Source: Rana temporaria (lineage: Eukaryota; Chordata; Amphibia; Anura; Ranidae). From it: DNA of 64,000 nt. The translations under genes and the position numbers were made by a program. This document shows positions 46,008-57,130 of this stretch, in pieces (within the stretch, counting starts at the first letter, position 1; each line of letters starts with the position of its first letter). The notes beneath the pieces are model-generated. The model was not told the origin of the DNA, did no database searches, and was given only the letters and a program-made list of their open reading frames with translations. The DNA lies in NCBI RefSeq assembly GCF_905171775.1, contig NC_053490.1:32636506-32700505 (forward strand), written 5' to 3'.

Positions 46008-46743
46008 GGCCCAGATTCTCAAACGAGTTACGCCGGCGTATCTCCAGATACGCCGTCGTAACTCTGAGTCCGAGCCGTCGTATCTATGCGCCTGATTCTT
46101 AGAATCAGTTACGCATAGATTTGTATTAGATCCGACCGGCGTAAGTCTCTTACGCGTCGTATCTTAACTGCATATTTACGCTGGCCGCTAGGGGCGTGTA
46201 CGCTGATTTACGCCTAGAAATATGTAAATCAGCTAGATACGCGAATTCACGAACGTACGCCCGGCAGATGCAGTACAGATACGCCGTTTACGTTAGGCTT
46301 TTCCCGGCGTAAAGTTACCCCTGCTATATGAGGCGTACATGCGGCGTACCAATGTTAAGTATGGACGTCGTTCCCGCATCGAATTTTGAATATTTTACGT
46401 CGTTAGCGTAAGTCGTCCGTGAATGGGGCTGGACGTAATTTACGTTCACGTCGAAACCAATACGTCCTTGCGGCGTACTTTGGAGCAATGCACACTGGGA
46501 TATGTCCACGGACGGCGCATGCGCCGTTCGTAAAAAGCGTCATTTATGTGGGGTCACATAACATTTACATAACACACGCCCACATCTTCCACATTACGCC
46601 GGCCTATTAACGCTACGCCGCCGCAACTTACGGAGCAAGTGCTTTGAGAATACTGCACTTGCCCGTCTAAGTTGCGTAGGCGTAACGTAAATAGGATACG
46701 TTACGCCCGCTCAAAGATACGCCGCTGTACGTGAATCCGGGCC
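46008..46743. mobile_element. CpG-rich MITE, copy G
   Basis: Ends GGCCCAGATTCTC and GAATCCGGGCC, flanked by TA on both sides. A perfect GCGCATGCGC is at 46515-46524. It lies 13 bp inside the mariner-like element. Confidence 0.85.
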
Positions 46744-46857
46744 TAAGTTTTAGAGTAACTTGGTTTGAGAGCGTTTTGCAAGACAAGCAAAATGTTTTAA
46801 TAAATTTTGCCTTGATATACAAGTGATGTCTTGATATAAGAGTAGCGTCATGTCTGA

Positions 46858-47182
46858 TGTGCCTACACACCATCAGTTAAAAAACCGAGTCCAAAGCGGT
46901 GACGTAAAACACAACGTCGTGCTGAGAAAAATGAAGTTCAATGCTTCCAAGCATGCGTGGACTTGATTCTGAGCATGCGCGGGTTTTAAACCGATGCTTT
47001 TGCATACTAACCGTCGGTTTAGACCTATCGGTTAGGCGTCCATCGGTTCAATCTTAAAGCAAGTTTTAAAATTTTTGACTGAAGGATAACTGACCGATGG
47101 GGCCCACACACCATCGGTTTGGACTGATGAAACGGACCTCCAGTCCGTTTCCATCTTTTTGGACCGACCGTGTGTACACGGC
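46858..47182. mobile_element. Harbinger-like MITE, left-truncated
   Basis: Internal CTACACACCATCAG and GCGGTGACGTAAAACAC match the element at 43053. The right end is GACCGTGTGTACACGGCT. The left terminus is absent. Confidence 0.7.
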
Positions 47183-47298
47183 TTTAGAGGTGCCTCTCTT
47201 CTCTTTTATACCCTGTAAAATGGTTTGATATACAAGTGCTTTGGATTACAAGCATGTTTCTGGAACAAATTATGCTCGCAAACCAAGGTTTTACTGTA

Positions 47299-47553
47299 CT
47301 TGAGCACCTGCAGTGCAAGAATCTCCTTGCTTTTACTTTATCCATTCTATGGATCTATGCTTTATAAGATCACCAATTGGTAGGCATCGGAGAGCAGATC
47401 TGGCAAAAGGAGGTTAAGCCATGCTGTTCTGCCAAGGTGTCCACCTTCACAAGAAGACACAGTAGTAGGTGCAATAAAATTTTAAAAAAAAGCTATCACT
47501 TTGCTTTGCTTAAAAAGCCATGTCATTGGCATGTCCAAAAGGTTCTCTACTGG

Positions 47554-47648
<95 letters not shown>

Positions 47649-47743
47649 CCAGATTCTAATACATTGATAGGACCTGAGGACAAGTGGAGAATTTTTTTTA
47701 TGTTAACTTCATATAAGGCCATCCCTCAGCCTAACTTTTTACA
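47299..47743. other. Unassigned, with a (TA)n microsatellite
   Basis: Contains TA runs from about 47557 to 47644, interrupted by AAAA near 47597. I see no gene. Confidence 0.6.
47557..47644. repeat. (TA)n microsatellite
   Basis: Two TA tracts of about 38-46 bp separated by AAAA. Confidence 0.95.
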
Positions 47744-48648
47744 TGTCAGGAACTGGATCCGATGCTGCAACCTCAGCTATATCTGGCAGTATCTCTTCTT
47801 GCTGAGCCATCTGGACAATTCCTTGGACATTCTTGCCTTGAACCTTGTTTCTGGTGAACCTTCAACTCTTTGCTCCTTCTCACTTGAATTTCCTATTTAA
47901 CCACTTCCCGCCCGGCCTATAGCCGATTTACGTCCGGGAAGTGGTTTTGAAATCCTGACTGGACGTTCCAGAACGTCCGTGGGGGCGCGCAGCGCGGCGA
48001 TCGGTGATGCGGGGTGTCAGTCTGACACCCCGCATCTCCGATCAAGGTAAAGAGCCTCCGGTGGAGGCACAAAAAAAATCGCAGAGGTGATCAAATACCA
48101 CCAAAAGAAAGCTCTATTTGTGGGGAAAAAAGGACGCCAATTTTGTTTGGGTACAGTGTAGCATGACCGCGCAATTGCCATTCAAAGTGCGACAGTGCTG
48201 AAAGCTGAAAATTGGCTTGGGCGGGAAGGTGCGTAAGTGCCTGGTATGGAAGTGGTTAAGCCATGCCTTTGTACTTCCTGTTTGCCGAATTATTGTACTT
48301 TCTCCAGCTAATATCCCACGCTTGTTACTCCTGCTGCTGTGTGTATCTTTACTAATACTCTTCACCCTTCTTTGGTTTGTTTACTGACTACGTTTCTGCT
48401 TCATCCCTACCTGCTATATCTGCAACTGGCCCCCGGCTTGCTCACCTCCTGGTGGGGTGATCCTGATCACTGCGACCTGGAGCAAAACCCATCTCCACCA
48501 TCAGGAGCTCTGGTTAATACCAGTTAGTGCTTAGACTCCACACCTTGGATGAGCCCGCGTCATCCATCAGGGTGACCTGCTTGTATACTTATCCTGCTGG
48601 TCAGTGGAAGTATTTCTACTCCTGTAGCTACTGGTCTTTGAACATAAC
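47744..48648. mobile_element. LTR relic, same family as 50984-51634, opposite orientation
   Basis: Starts TGTCAGGAACTGGATCC and contains TGTACTTCCTGTTTGCC, CTCCTGGTGGGG, CATCTCCACCATCAGGA and GGGTGACCTGC. All appear in the same order in the reverse complement of 50984-51634. A TTAA-type MITE interrupts it at 47901. Its last ~25 bp are replaced by a CpG-rich MITE fragment at 48649. Confidence 0.75.
47901..48255. mobile_element. TTAA-flanked MITE, 355 bp
   Basis: CCACTTCCCGCCCGGCC ... TATGGAAGTGG with TTAA at 47897-47900 and 48256-48259. The right half matches the end of the element at 4355-6186. Confidence 0.9.
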
Positions 48649-49330
48649 TCTGAATCTACGCCGTCGTAAATGCAAGCGTATTCTGGAAACCAGATACGCT
48701 TAAATTAGGCTAAGATACGAGCGGCGTAAGTCTCCTACGCCGTCGTATCTTAGGGTGCATATTTACGCTGGCCGCTAGGTGGCGCTTCCGTCGATTTCAG
48801 TGTATGCAAATGAGCTGGATACGCCGATTCAGAAACGTACGTGCGCCTGGCGGATTTTTTTACGTTGTTTTCGTAAGGCTTTTTCCGGCGTAATGTTACT
48901 CCTGCTATATGAGGCATAGCCAATGTTAAGTATGGACGTCGTTCACGCGTCGAATTTTGAAAACTTTACGTTGTTTGCGTAAGTCGTTCGCGAATAGGGC
49001 TTTGCGTAAATTACGTCCACGTCGAAAGCATTGACTATTTGCGATGTGATTGGGAGCATGCGCACTGGGATACATTCACGGCTGGCCCTTGCGCCGTTCG
49101 TGAGAAACGTCATTTCCATGGGGTCATGTTTTATTTACATAAAACACGCCCACCTCTTGACAATTTGAATTTGGCGCGATTACGCCGGCAGATTTACGCT
49201 ACCCCGCCGCAACTTACGGAGCAAGTGCTTTGTGAATACTGCACCTGCCTCTCTAAATTGCGGCGGCGTAGCATAAATAACATACGCTACGCAGAGCACA
49301 AATTTACGTCCCCCTACCTGAATCTAGCCC
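48649..49330. mobile_element. CpG-rich MITE, copy H (left end missing)
   Basis: The right end CTGAATCTAGCCC is intact. The left begins at TCTGAATCTACGCCG without the outer GGGC. Octamer at 48804-48811. The junction removed the end of the flanking LTR, so a deletion accompanied or followed insertion. Confidence 0.8.
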
Positions 49331-49720
49331 ATAGTCTCTTTTTGCGTACTGTCAGCAGGGATTTTGACCCCTTTTAGGCTGATCTAACCTTGTTCCCTAT
49401 TGGGTTAAAATCTTTTTCTCTGGGCAGTTGGTATACAAGTGGAAGGAAAAGTTGGAGGAGGGTCTGATAAAAAGAAGTAGTCATAAAGTTATTCAAGATG
49501 TGGTAGTAAGGTGCCATAAGAGATTTCCCCTTTGTAGATCCTATCCAATTTTCCAGTAACTTTGGGGTAGGACACATGTTAAAAATAGTTAAGAATGGAA
49601 TGCTGGCTGGCAAGCCCTCAGAGTAGGATGCATTTATCTGTTATTTGGAAGGTGTACCCGGAGACTGAGATGTTGTTCTTAATTCAGTAAAGCATTGGGA
49701 AAGCAAGATTTGACTGGACA
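49331..49720. other. No gene seen
   Basis: Unassigned sequence between two MITEs. Confidence 0.45.
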
Positions 49721-49722
49721 AT

Positions 49723-50460
49723 GGCCCAGATTCAGGTAGCAATTGCGCCTGTGTAACCATAGTTACGCAGCGCAATTGCTGACTTGCGCCCGCGTAAGGA
49801 GTTCTCCTGATTCAGAGAACTCGTTACGCCGACTGCAGCCTAAAATCTGCGTGGCATAAGGCTCTTACGCCACGCAGATTTTAGGCTGCATTCTAGCGAT
49901 GACCGCTAGGGGGCGCTCCCATTGTGATCTGTGTATAGTATGCAAATTGCATACTAACACCGATTCACAACGTTGCGCGAACCCTGCGTACGCAAATTAC
50001 GTAGTTTGCGTACGTCGGGTTTCGCGTAACGTTACACATCCTAATAGCAGGCGCAGCCAATGCTATAGGATACCCGGCGTTCCCGCGTTGCGACGTTCGA
50101 ATTTTACGTTGTTTGCGTTGGTGAATCGTGAATGGCACTGGACACCATTCACGTTCACTTTGAAGCAAATGACGTCCTTGCGACGTCATTTGCCGCAATG
50201 CACGTCGGGAAAGTTTCCCGACGGAGCATGCGCTGTACGCTCGGCGCGGGAGCGCGCCTAATTTAAATGATTCCCGCCCCCGGCAGGATCATTTACATTG
50301 CGTGCGCTTACGCCGGGCAATTTTGCCGGCGCGCCCTCGCAATTTACGGAGCTACTGCTCCGTGAATCGAGGGCAGCGCAAATTATTTGCGTGGGCGCAG
50401 GGCAAAATCGTTGCCCTGTGCCTCCGCAAATAATGCGCAATTGCTACCTGAATCTGGGCC
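49723..50460. mobile_element. CpG-rich MITE, copy I, 26-bp perfect termini
   Basis: The first and last 26 bp (49723-49748 and 50435-50460) are perfect inverted repeats, beginning GGCCCAGATTCAGG. AT flanks both ends. Octamer at 49940-49947. Several inner hairpins include GTAAGGCTCTTACG-like arms near 49850. This is the best-preserved member of the family. Confidence 0.9.
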
Positions 50461-50462
50461 AT

Positions 50463-50978
50463 TCTTTATTGGGGGAAGGGAATTGGATTCTTGTTGCAGG
50501 GCCCTGGGCCTGGTGTGTAGGCATGGAGACAAGATGGTAGAAGAGTCAGTAAGCACCATTCCCTTTGTGTCCCATGAGGCAGCAGGAGGTTGTTCCTAGG
50601 CCAACATGTAGCATTGCTGGCCACCACTGGAGGACCTGCTAACATGACTAGTCCAGGGTTTCCATTGCTAAACCTGGAACGGCAATGACCTATTTTCCAT
50701 TGGACACACAGTCAGTGCAGAAATTCTGTAAGAAAGAGAAAGAAATGTAGAAGGAATGTAGAAGTAACCTTGGAGAGTCGGGTTTATGAGAACAGTGCCG
50801 TGTGAACTGTGATAAGAAAGAACTTTTCTTTGTGAATTCTGCAGTCTTAGCACTGTGAAAGAAAAAACACGACTGGTTAGATAGAGCAATCATTGTTCTC
50901 CCTTTGTTTTCTATTATCGATTGAAACATGCCATAAACACTGCATTGCAATGGCTATATGTCTTGGAGGATTATAATA
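50463..50978. other. No gene seen
   Basis: Unassigned sequence; no supported frame. Confidence 0.45.
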
Positions 50979-50983
50979 CACTG

Positions 50984-51634
50984 TGTCACGATCAGGGGAC
51001 AGGCTCAAAGACCAGTTGCTGTAGCAGTGGGAAGCTCACACAGGAACCAGCAGGATAGGTGCACAGGTAGGTCACCCTGGCAGATGACCCGGGATCACCT
51101 GAGGTGCAGAGTCCAAGTACTTACCGGTGGTTCACCAGAGTTCCTGATGGTGGAGATGAATTTTGCTGCGTGTTAATAGCAGGTCGGGTCCTCAGGAATG
51201 CCCCACCAGGAGGTTGGCAAGTCAGGCTCCAGAAGCAGATAAGCAGATAGGGATCAAACAGAAGCATAGTCAGCAAACAAGCCAAAGGGTCAGTAATGAG
51301 TAGTTGCAGGTTGGGATCAGGCAGAAATATAGTAAAGGAACAAGCCAAGTATCGATAATGAGTGGTAGCAAATATGGACAGCAGCAGGGAAGACAGGAGA
51401 GAGATACTGGCTGGAAAGAGCACACTAATCTGGCAAACAGGAAGTGCAGAGACATGGCTTAAATCAGGAAGTTCGTGGGAGGAGCAAAGTGTTCAACGTT
51501 CAGCAGAAAACAAGACACAAGGCAGGATTGTCCAATGGATCAGGCACGAACCTATCCAGCATCTCATGTAGCTCAGTGAGAAGAGTTACTGCCAGACACA
51601 GTAGAGGTCCAGAGGTGAAACCCAGGCTCTGACA
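50984..51634. mobile_element. Solo LTR, 651 bp
   Basis: Starts TGTCACGATCAGGGG and ends GGCTCTGACA, with CACTG at 50979-50983 and 51635-51639. TG...CA ends and a 5-bp duplication are diagnostic of LTR elements. A diverged copy lies inverted at 47744-48648. No internal region remains. Confidence 0.82.
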
Positions 51635-51639
51635 CACTG

Positions 51640-51933
51640 TAGCTTCAAAGACAGCATGCAAAACAAGGACATAAACTTATATGTGTTACATTTTTTTGAA
51701 GCTGAATGTAAGGCAAAGAGCTAAATACAACCATGTGTAAGAGGGCAGGAGACCTGTTTACTACTCTGCTGCAGTTGGGTAACACTTACTGGACAGTTAA
51801 TAGGTAAAGCAGGAGGCTCATCCCTGTCACTTTGCTCTCTCCTCCTATTAGGCATGTTCCTTGACAGCACATGAGCACAACTGATTGGCTCCCAATGCTG
51901 CTTCTCTTTACCAGTCTTAGCTTTGCAGTTTTA
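51640..51933. other. No gene seen
   Basis: Short unassigned stretch. Confidence 0.45.
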
Positions 51934-52708
51934 TGCCGCGTACACACGATGGGCCAGATTCATGTAGACTTACGACAGGCGTATTAGTAGATACGCCGTC
52001 GTAAGTCCGAATCCCCGCCGTCGTATATTTAAGCGTATTCTCAAACTGAGATACGCTTAAATATTGCTAAGATACGACCGGCGTACGTCTCCTACGCCAT
52101 CGTATCTTAACTGCATATTTACGCTGGCCGCTAGGGGCGTGTACGCTGATTTACGCCTAGAATATGTAAATCAGCTAGATACGCCTATTCACGAACGTAC
52201 GCCCGGCCGTCGCAGTAAAGATACGTCGTTTACGTTAGCCTTTTTGCGGCGTAAAGTTACCCCTGCTATATGAGGCGTAGCCAATGTTAAGTATGGACGT
52301 CGGGACAGCGTCGAATTTTCCGTTGTTTACATAGTTTGCGTAAGTCGTACGCGAATAGGGCTGTGCATAAGTTACGTTCACGTCGAAAGCATTAACTATT
52401 TGCGACGTGATTTCGAGCATGCGCACTGGTATACGTTCACAGGCGGCGCATGCGCCGTTCGTTAGGAACGTCAATTACGTGGGGTCAAGGCTCATTTTAA
52501 TACAACACGCCCACTGCCTGGACAATTTGAATTAGGCGGGCTTACGCCGGCCCATTTACACTACGCCGCCGTAACTTAGAGCGCAAGTTCTTTCTGAAAA
52601 CAGGACCTGCCGCTCTAAGTTACGGCTGCGTAGATCTATCTGAATCTAGCCCGATGTTTTTTCGGCATGAAAAAAAACGAAGTTTTTTAGCATGTCCAAA
52701 AAACGAAG
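51934..52708. mobile_element. Harbinger-like MITE split by copy J
   Basis: TGCCGCGTACACACGAT (51934-51950) resumes as GTTTTTTCGGCATGAAAA (52656) after the nested MITE. The right end is not found. Confidence 0.65.
51951..52652. mobile_element. CpG-rich MITE, copy J
   Basis: Ends GGGCCAGATTCATG and TCTGAATCTAGCCC; GAT at 51948-51950 and 52653-52655. Perfect GCGCATGCGC at 52446-52455. Confidence 0.9.
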
Positions 52709-52915
52709 TGTAGCGCCCCCTTACCTCCAGTATGGGCACTACGCTAAAGTTAGTGGGGAATGGGAGAGTTATTAGCATGTCCAAGCATGTCCAAAAAACG
52801 GGGAATGGGAGAGTTATTAGCATGTCCAAGCATGTCCAAAAAACGAAGTGTAGCGCCCCCTTACCTCCAGTATGGGCACTACGCTAAAGTTAGTGGGGAA
52901 TGGGAGAGTTATTCT
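52668..52915. repeat. Scrambled local duplication
   Basis: The segment AACGAAGTGTAGCGCCCCC ... GGGAGAGTTATT occurs twice, 140 bp apart (52703 and 52843). A shorter partial copy joined to GCATGTCCAAGCATGTCC lies between. Confidence 0.9.
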
Positions 52916-53240
52916 TGCTCCCATTCACAATTTGTCAAATTTGGGCTGCTGTCATTCCAGAAATGTCCTGTAGGTCAGCCTGCGCTCCAGGGGCGTTGTT
53001 TCCACCCCTGGGCGACAGGTGGCGCTAGAGGGGTTCTGGCAGAGCAATTTTCCCCAGCAGCCAATTAGAGGAGTTTTCCCTCGCAGAGCATGCTGGGGGA
53101 GAGTATATCTGTGACAGACGCCATCTTTATTGGTTCTTCCCGCGGGTTCCAGGTCCGGCATCCACCTTTAGGGTGCGCACATCCAACGGACCCCGGCGAT
53201 GGCCTTTCAGGCCGGGGTCAAATCCCCTACCCCAAATCTC
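52849..53240 (+). mobile_element. Possible LTR fragment (TGTAGCGCCCCC)
   Basis: TGTAGCGCCCCCTTACC resembles an LTR start. Downstream are a GAGAGTATATCTGTGAC promoter-like stretch and a GC-rich segment. No CA end with a matching 5-bp duplication was found, so this is tentative. Confidence 0.4.
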
Positions 53241-54519
53241 CTTGCAGAGCCCCCCCCACCCCCACCTTCCATGTTACAACATTGCCCAGGGCAGCTTCCC
53301 TTCCTGCCTGCCCCTGTTTCCCGAGCCTTGGCAGGAGACACCCTAGTCTGTGATTGGACTGTGAATGAAGAAGCAGTAGCGGACTGATGAACACATGAGC
53401 AGTGCAGCACAACTGATTTGCTCTTTTGTGCTGCTTCTCCCTGTAAGTTTTGCTCGACAGGGGATAACAAGAGGCGAATACCTGTAAGTCAAATGCAGGT
53501 ACTCGCATTGCTTGTATTAAAAAAAAGTACACGAAATGATACATTAAAGCTTATATGTGCCCAGACTATAGACATAAAAATAGCTGCATTAATTTGTATC
53601 TTTATTATTTGCCTGAAGTTCAACTTTAAACTTTTTTATATGCTGCGTAGTAAACAGAAACATATGTTAAACAATAAAAAGGGTAATAATACTTCACTGC
53701 ACATACATTGGCACATTGGGAAACTCAAGACTGACCTTCAGACTCTCATTACAAAGGTCGGAGCTGTTTGCATACACAAGACCGGTACAGCTGACCGCAC
53801 CTGCACTTTATCTTATCATGTCACCCTAAGCAGAGAGATTATTAATATTCCAGCTGCACTCTCCTATAAAACATCATCAACCAGCAACGAGAACAGGAAC
53901 TTCAAATAAGTACAACTCTTCAGGACGAAAGAAAGACATAGGTCCAAAGTAAAACTATACATGTATGTAGAGATTTCAATTATTCCAGCAGGAAGCAAAA
54001 AAATACCCTCCCCACTAGGAAAAAGCTCTTTAAAGCGGAGTTCCAACCACAATTAGCATTTTTTAAATGTATGTCCTTTCATCCTGCGTTTTTATAATAT
54101 AAGTCTGGTCACTTACTATTTTACAATCCGCCGATCCGCATAGTTATTCAAAAAAGATAGTTTATAAAACTATGTCCACACCGTTGTCATTTTGCTTGTG
54201 GGCATTGTGAAGCCTACAAGCACTTACTTCCTGGAAGTCTTGGATGGGGAGTGATAATTGGGTAGCACACTGCATCCTGGGAAATGATGACACACATTTC
54301 CCAGGAGCATTAGAGGGAGATGATGTCAGAATCCTAGGTGATTTCAAAGGCATATTTTGTGGGACCGCATAGCAACAGGCATTTCCAGATGAGTACTTTT
54401 TTAGGTCTAATGAGCACAATAATGAAAAAATAAATTTGGGATGGAAACTCCACTTTAATGTATGTTCTTATCAGTAGCTAGAACCAGTTGAACCTATGCT
54501 GCTATGGATCAATGGAGTT
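53241..54519. other. No gene identified
   Basis: A 163-residue plus-strand frame (53418-53909) has a short hydrophobic stretch but no recognisable domain or codon pattern, and I do not call it. Otherwise unassigned. Confidence 0.5.
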
Positions 54520-54939
54520 CAGGGGTCAGGATTAAGTGACACACGGAGTGCAGGGGTCAGGATTAAGTGACACAGAGTGCAGGGGTCCGGATTAAGTGAC
54601 ATACAGAGTTCAGGGGTCAGGATTAAGTGACACACAGGGATCAGGGGTCAGGATTAAGTGGAACACAGGGATCAGGATTAGGTGACATACAGAGTGCAGG
54701 GGTCAGGATTAAGTAACATACAGAGTTCAGGGTTAGAATTACATGACACATAGAGTTCAGCATCCATAGATTTCAGGGGTCAGGATTAAGTAATACACAG
54801 AGTTCAGGGGTCAAGATTAAGCATCTATAAATTTCAGGGGTCAGGATCAAGTATAGAGGTGAGGATTAAGCAGCCACAGATTTAAGGGGTCAAGATTAGG
54901 TAAAACACAGAGTTCAGGGGTTAAGATTAAGCACACATA

Positions 54940-55633
54940 GGGGCAGATTCTCGCAGATCGGCGTAAAAATGGGCGGGCGTAACGTATCTGATTTACGTTA
55001 CGCCGCCGCAAGTTTTTCAGGCAAGTGCTTTATTCACAAAGCACTTGCCTGTAAAGTTGTGGCGGCGTAGTGTAAATCATCCGGCGGAATTCAAATTCGG
55101 CGGGTAGGGGGCGTGTTTCATTTAAATGAAGCGCGTCCCCGCGCCGAACGAACTGCGCATGCGCCGTCCCTAAAATATCCCAGCGTGCATTGCTCTAAAT
55201 GATGTCGCAAGGACGTCATTGGTTTTGACGTGGACGTAAATTACGTCCAGCACCATTCACGGACGACTTACACAAACGACGTAATTTTTTAAATTTTCGA
55301 CGGCCATACTTAACATTGGCTGGCAACTTTACGCTGGGAAAAGCCTAACGTAAACGTCGTAACTTTACTGCGTCGGCCGCGCGTACGTTCGGGAATTTGC
55401 GTATCTAGCTAATTTGCATACTCAACGGGGAAATCGACGGAAGTGGCACCTAGCGGGCAAAAAAAAATTGCAGTTAAGATCCGACGACGTAAGAGACTTA
55501 CACCTGTCGGATCTAATTGATATCTATGAGTAACTGATTCTAAGAATCAGTCGCATAGATACGAGGGCGCTAGGCAGAGATACGACGGCGTATCTGGAGA
55601 TGCGCCGTTGTATCTCTTTTGAGAATCTGGGTC
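54940..55633. mobile_element. CpG-rich MITE, copy K
   Basis: Ends GGGGCAGATTCTCGC and GAGAATCTGGGTC. GCGCATGCGC at 55155-55164 and octamer at 55412-55419. Target duplication unclear in the repetitive flank. Confidence 0.85.
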
Positions 55634-55734
55634 AAAGTTTTTAGGGGTCAGGATTAAGTAACACACAGAGTTTAGGGGTTAGGATTAAGTAACACACAGG
55701 GTGCAGGGGTCAGGATTAAGTAACACAGATTTAA

Positions 55735-56031
55735 GATCCCATTCACACCTGAGCGTTTTGTAGCTTGAAGCCTGAAGCTACAAAACGCTGGAGGGGAAAA
55801 AAATCTATTCTCTATGGAGATGGTTCACATCTCCACTCCAAAACGCCTGACGCCAGAAGCTCTAAAACGCCTGAAGCTCAAACAAGTCCTGAGACTTTTT
55901 TTAAGGCAGATTTGGGGCATTTTTCTGCTTTTTAAATTAGCGGCCTTTTGACCTGTTAAAAATCGCAGCAAAACGCTGTAAAATTGCGCGACTTTCTGCC
56001 TGAAATCGCTATGCTCAGGTGTGAATGGGGC
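55735..56031. mobile_element. MITE (CCATTCACACCTGAGCG)
   Basis: Inverted ends ATCCCATTCACACCTGAGC and GCTCAGGTGTGAATGGGGCC. Inside, GTAGCTTGAAGC and GCTTCAGGC-type palindromes alternate with AAAACGC motifs. Non-coding; superfamily unknown. Confidence 0.75.
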
Positions 56032-56203
56032 CTGAGGGTTAAGAGTAAGCATTCATAGATTTCAGGGGTCAGGATTAAGAATCACACAGAGTTCAGGACT
56101 AAGCACCCACAGATTTAAGGGGTCAAGATTAGGTAACACACATCATTCAGGGGTTAAGATTAAGCATCTATAGATTTCTGGGGTCAGGATTAAGTAACAC
56201 TTA

Positions 56204-56936
56204 GGCCCAGATTCTCAAAGGACTTACGACGGCGCAGCGCTATTGTACGCCGTCGTAAATCCTAATCTGACCCGTCGTATCTATGCGACTGATTCTTAGA
56301 ATCAGTTACGCATAGATATCCATTAGATCCGACAGGCGTAAGTCTCTTACGCCGTCGGATCTAAACTGCATTTTTTTTTGACCGCTAGGTGCCGCTTCCG
56401 ACGAATTCCACGTCGAGTATGCAAATTAGCTAGATACGCGAATTTCCGAACGTACGCGCGGCCGACGCAGTAAAGTTACAACGTTTACGTTAGGCTTTTC
56501 CCGGCGTAAAGTTGCCCCTGCTTTATGAGGCGCAGCCAATGTTAAGTATGGCCGTCGTTCCCGCGTCAAAATTTGAAAAAGTTACGTCGTTTGCGTAAGT
56601 CGTCCGTGGATGGGGCTGGACGTCATTTACGTTCACGTCGAAACCAATGACGTCCTTGCGGCGTACTTTGGAGCAATGCACACTGGGAAATTCCACGGAC
56701 GGCGCATGCGCCGTTCCGAAAAAATTTCAATCACGTTGGGTCACAGTAGTTTTGCATAAATCACGCCCCCCTGATCCAAATTTGAATTAGGCGGGCTTAC
56801 GCCGGCCGATTTACGCTATGCCGCGGCAACTTACGGAGCAAGTGCTTTGAGAATACAGCACTTGCCCGTGTAAGTTGCGGAGGCGTAACGTAAATCAGAT
56901 ACGTTACGCCCGCACAATTATACGTGAATCTGCCCC
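56204..56936. mobile_element. CpG-rich MITE, copy L
   Basis: Ends GGCCCAGATTCTC and GTGAATCTGCCCC. GCGCATGCGC at 56702-56711 and octamer at 56419-56426. Confidence 0.85.
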
Positions 56937-57130
56937 AAAGAGTTCAGGTTTAGGATATGCACCTGGTCCAGAGTCATAAGTAGGTAATGCACCGTGATAA
57001 GGGGTTAGGAATAAGTAACACACAGAGTTCAGGATTGGTTCAGGAGTAAGTAATGCACCGAGATCAAGGTCAGTAATAAGTAAAACACAAGGTTCAGGGT
57101 TAAGAGTTCAGAGGTTAGTAATGCATCTTG

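Larger units (their letters stand above)
45995..47296. mobile_element. Mariner-like MITE (AGTAAAACCTTGGTTTG) with nested MITEs
   Basis: Left TAGTAAAACCT after TA (45993-45994); right AAGGTTTTACTG before TA (47297-47298). Own sequence is left only at 45995-46007, 46744-46857 and 47183-47296. It includes TTGATATACAAGTG and CTTTGGATTACAAGCATG. TA target fits Tc1/mariner. Confidence 0.72.
54520..57130. repeat. Minisatellite (CAGGGGTCAGGATTAAGTAACACACAGAGTT) with MITE insertions
   Basis: Units of about 25-35 bp built from TTCAGGGGTCAGGATTAAG plus a TAACACACAGAG or CATCCATAGATT variant. The array is split into four parts by MITEs at 54940, 55735 and 56204. It decays into looser copies after 56937. 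Confidence 0.9.

Noticed and set aside
52849..53240. Full solo LTR beginning TGTAGCGCCCCC
   Set aside because: A start-like sequence exists but no CA end with a matching duplication, so only a tentative fragment is listed.
53418..53909. 163-codon frame with a hydrophobic stretch
   Set aside because: The composition looks like AT-rich non-coding DNA. No homology recognised and no partner exons.
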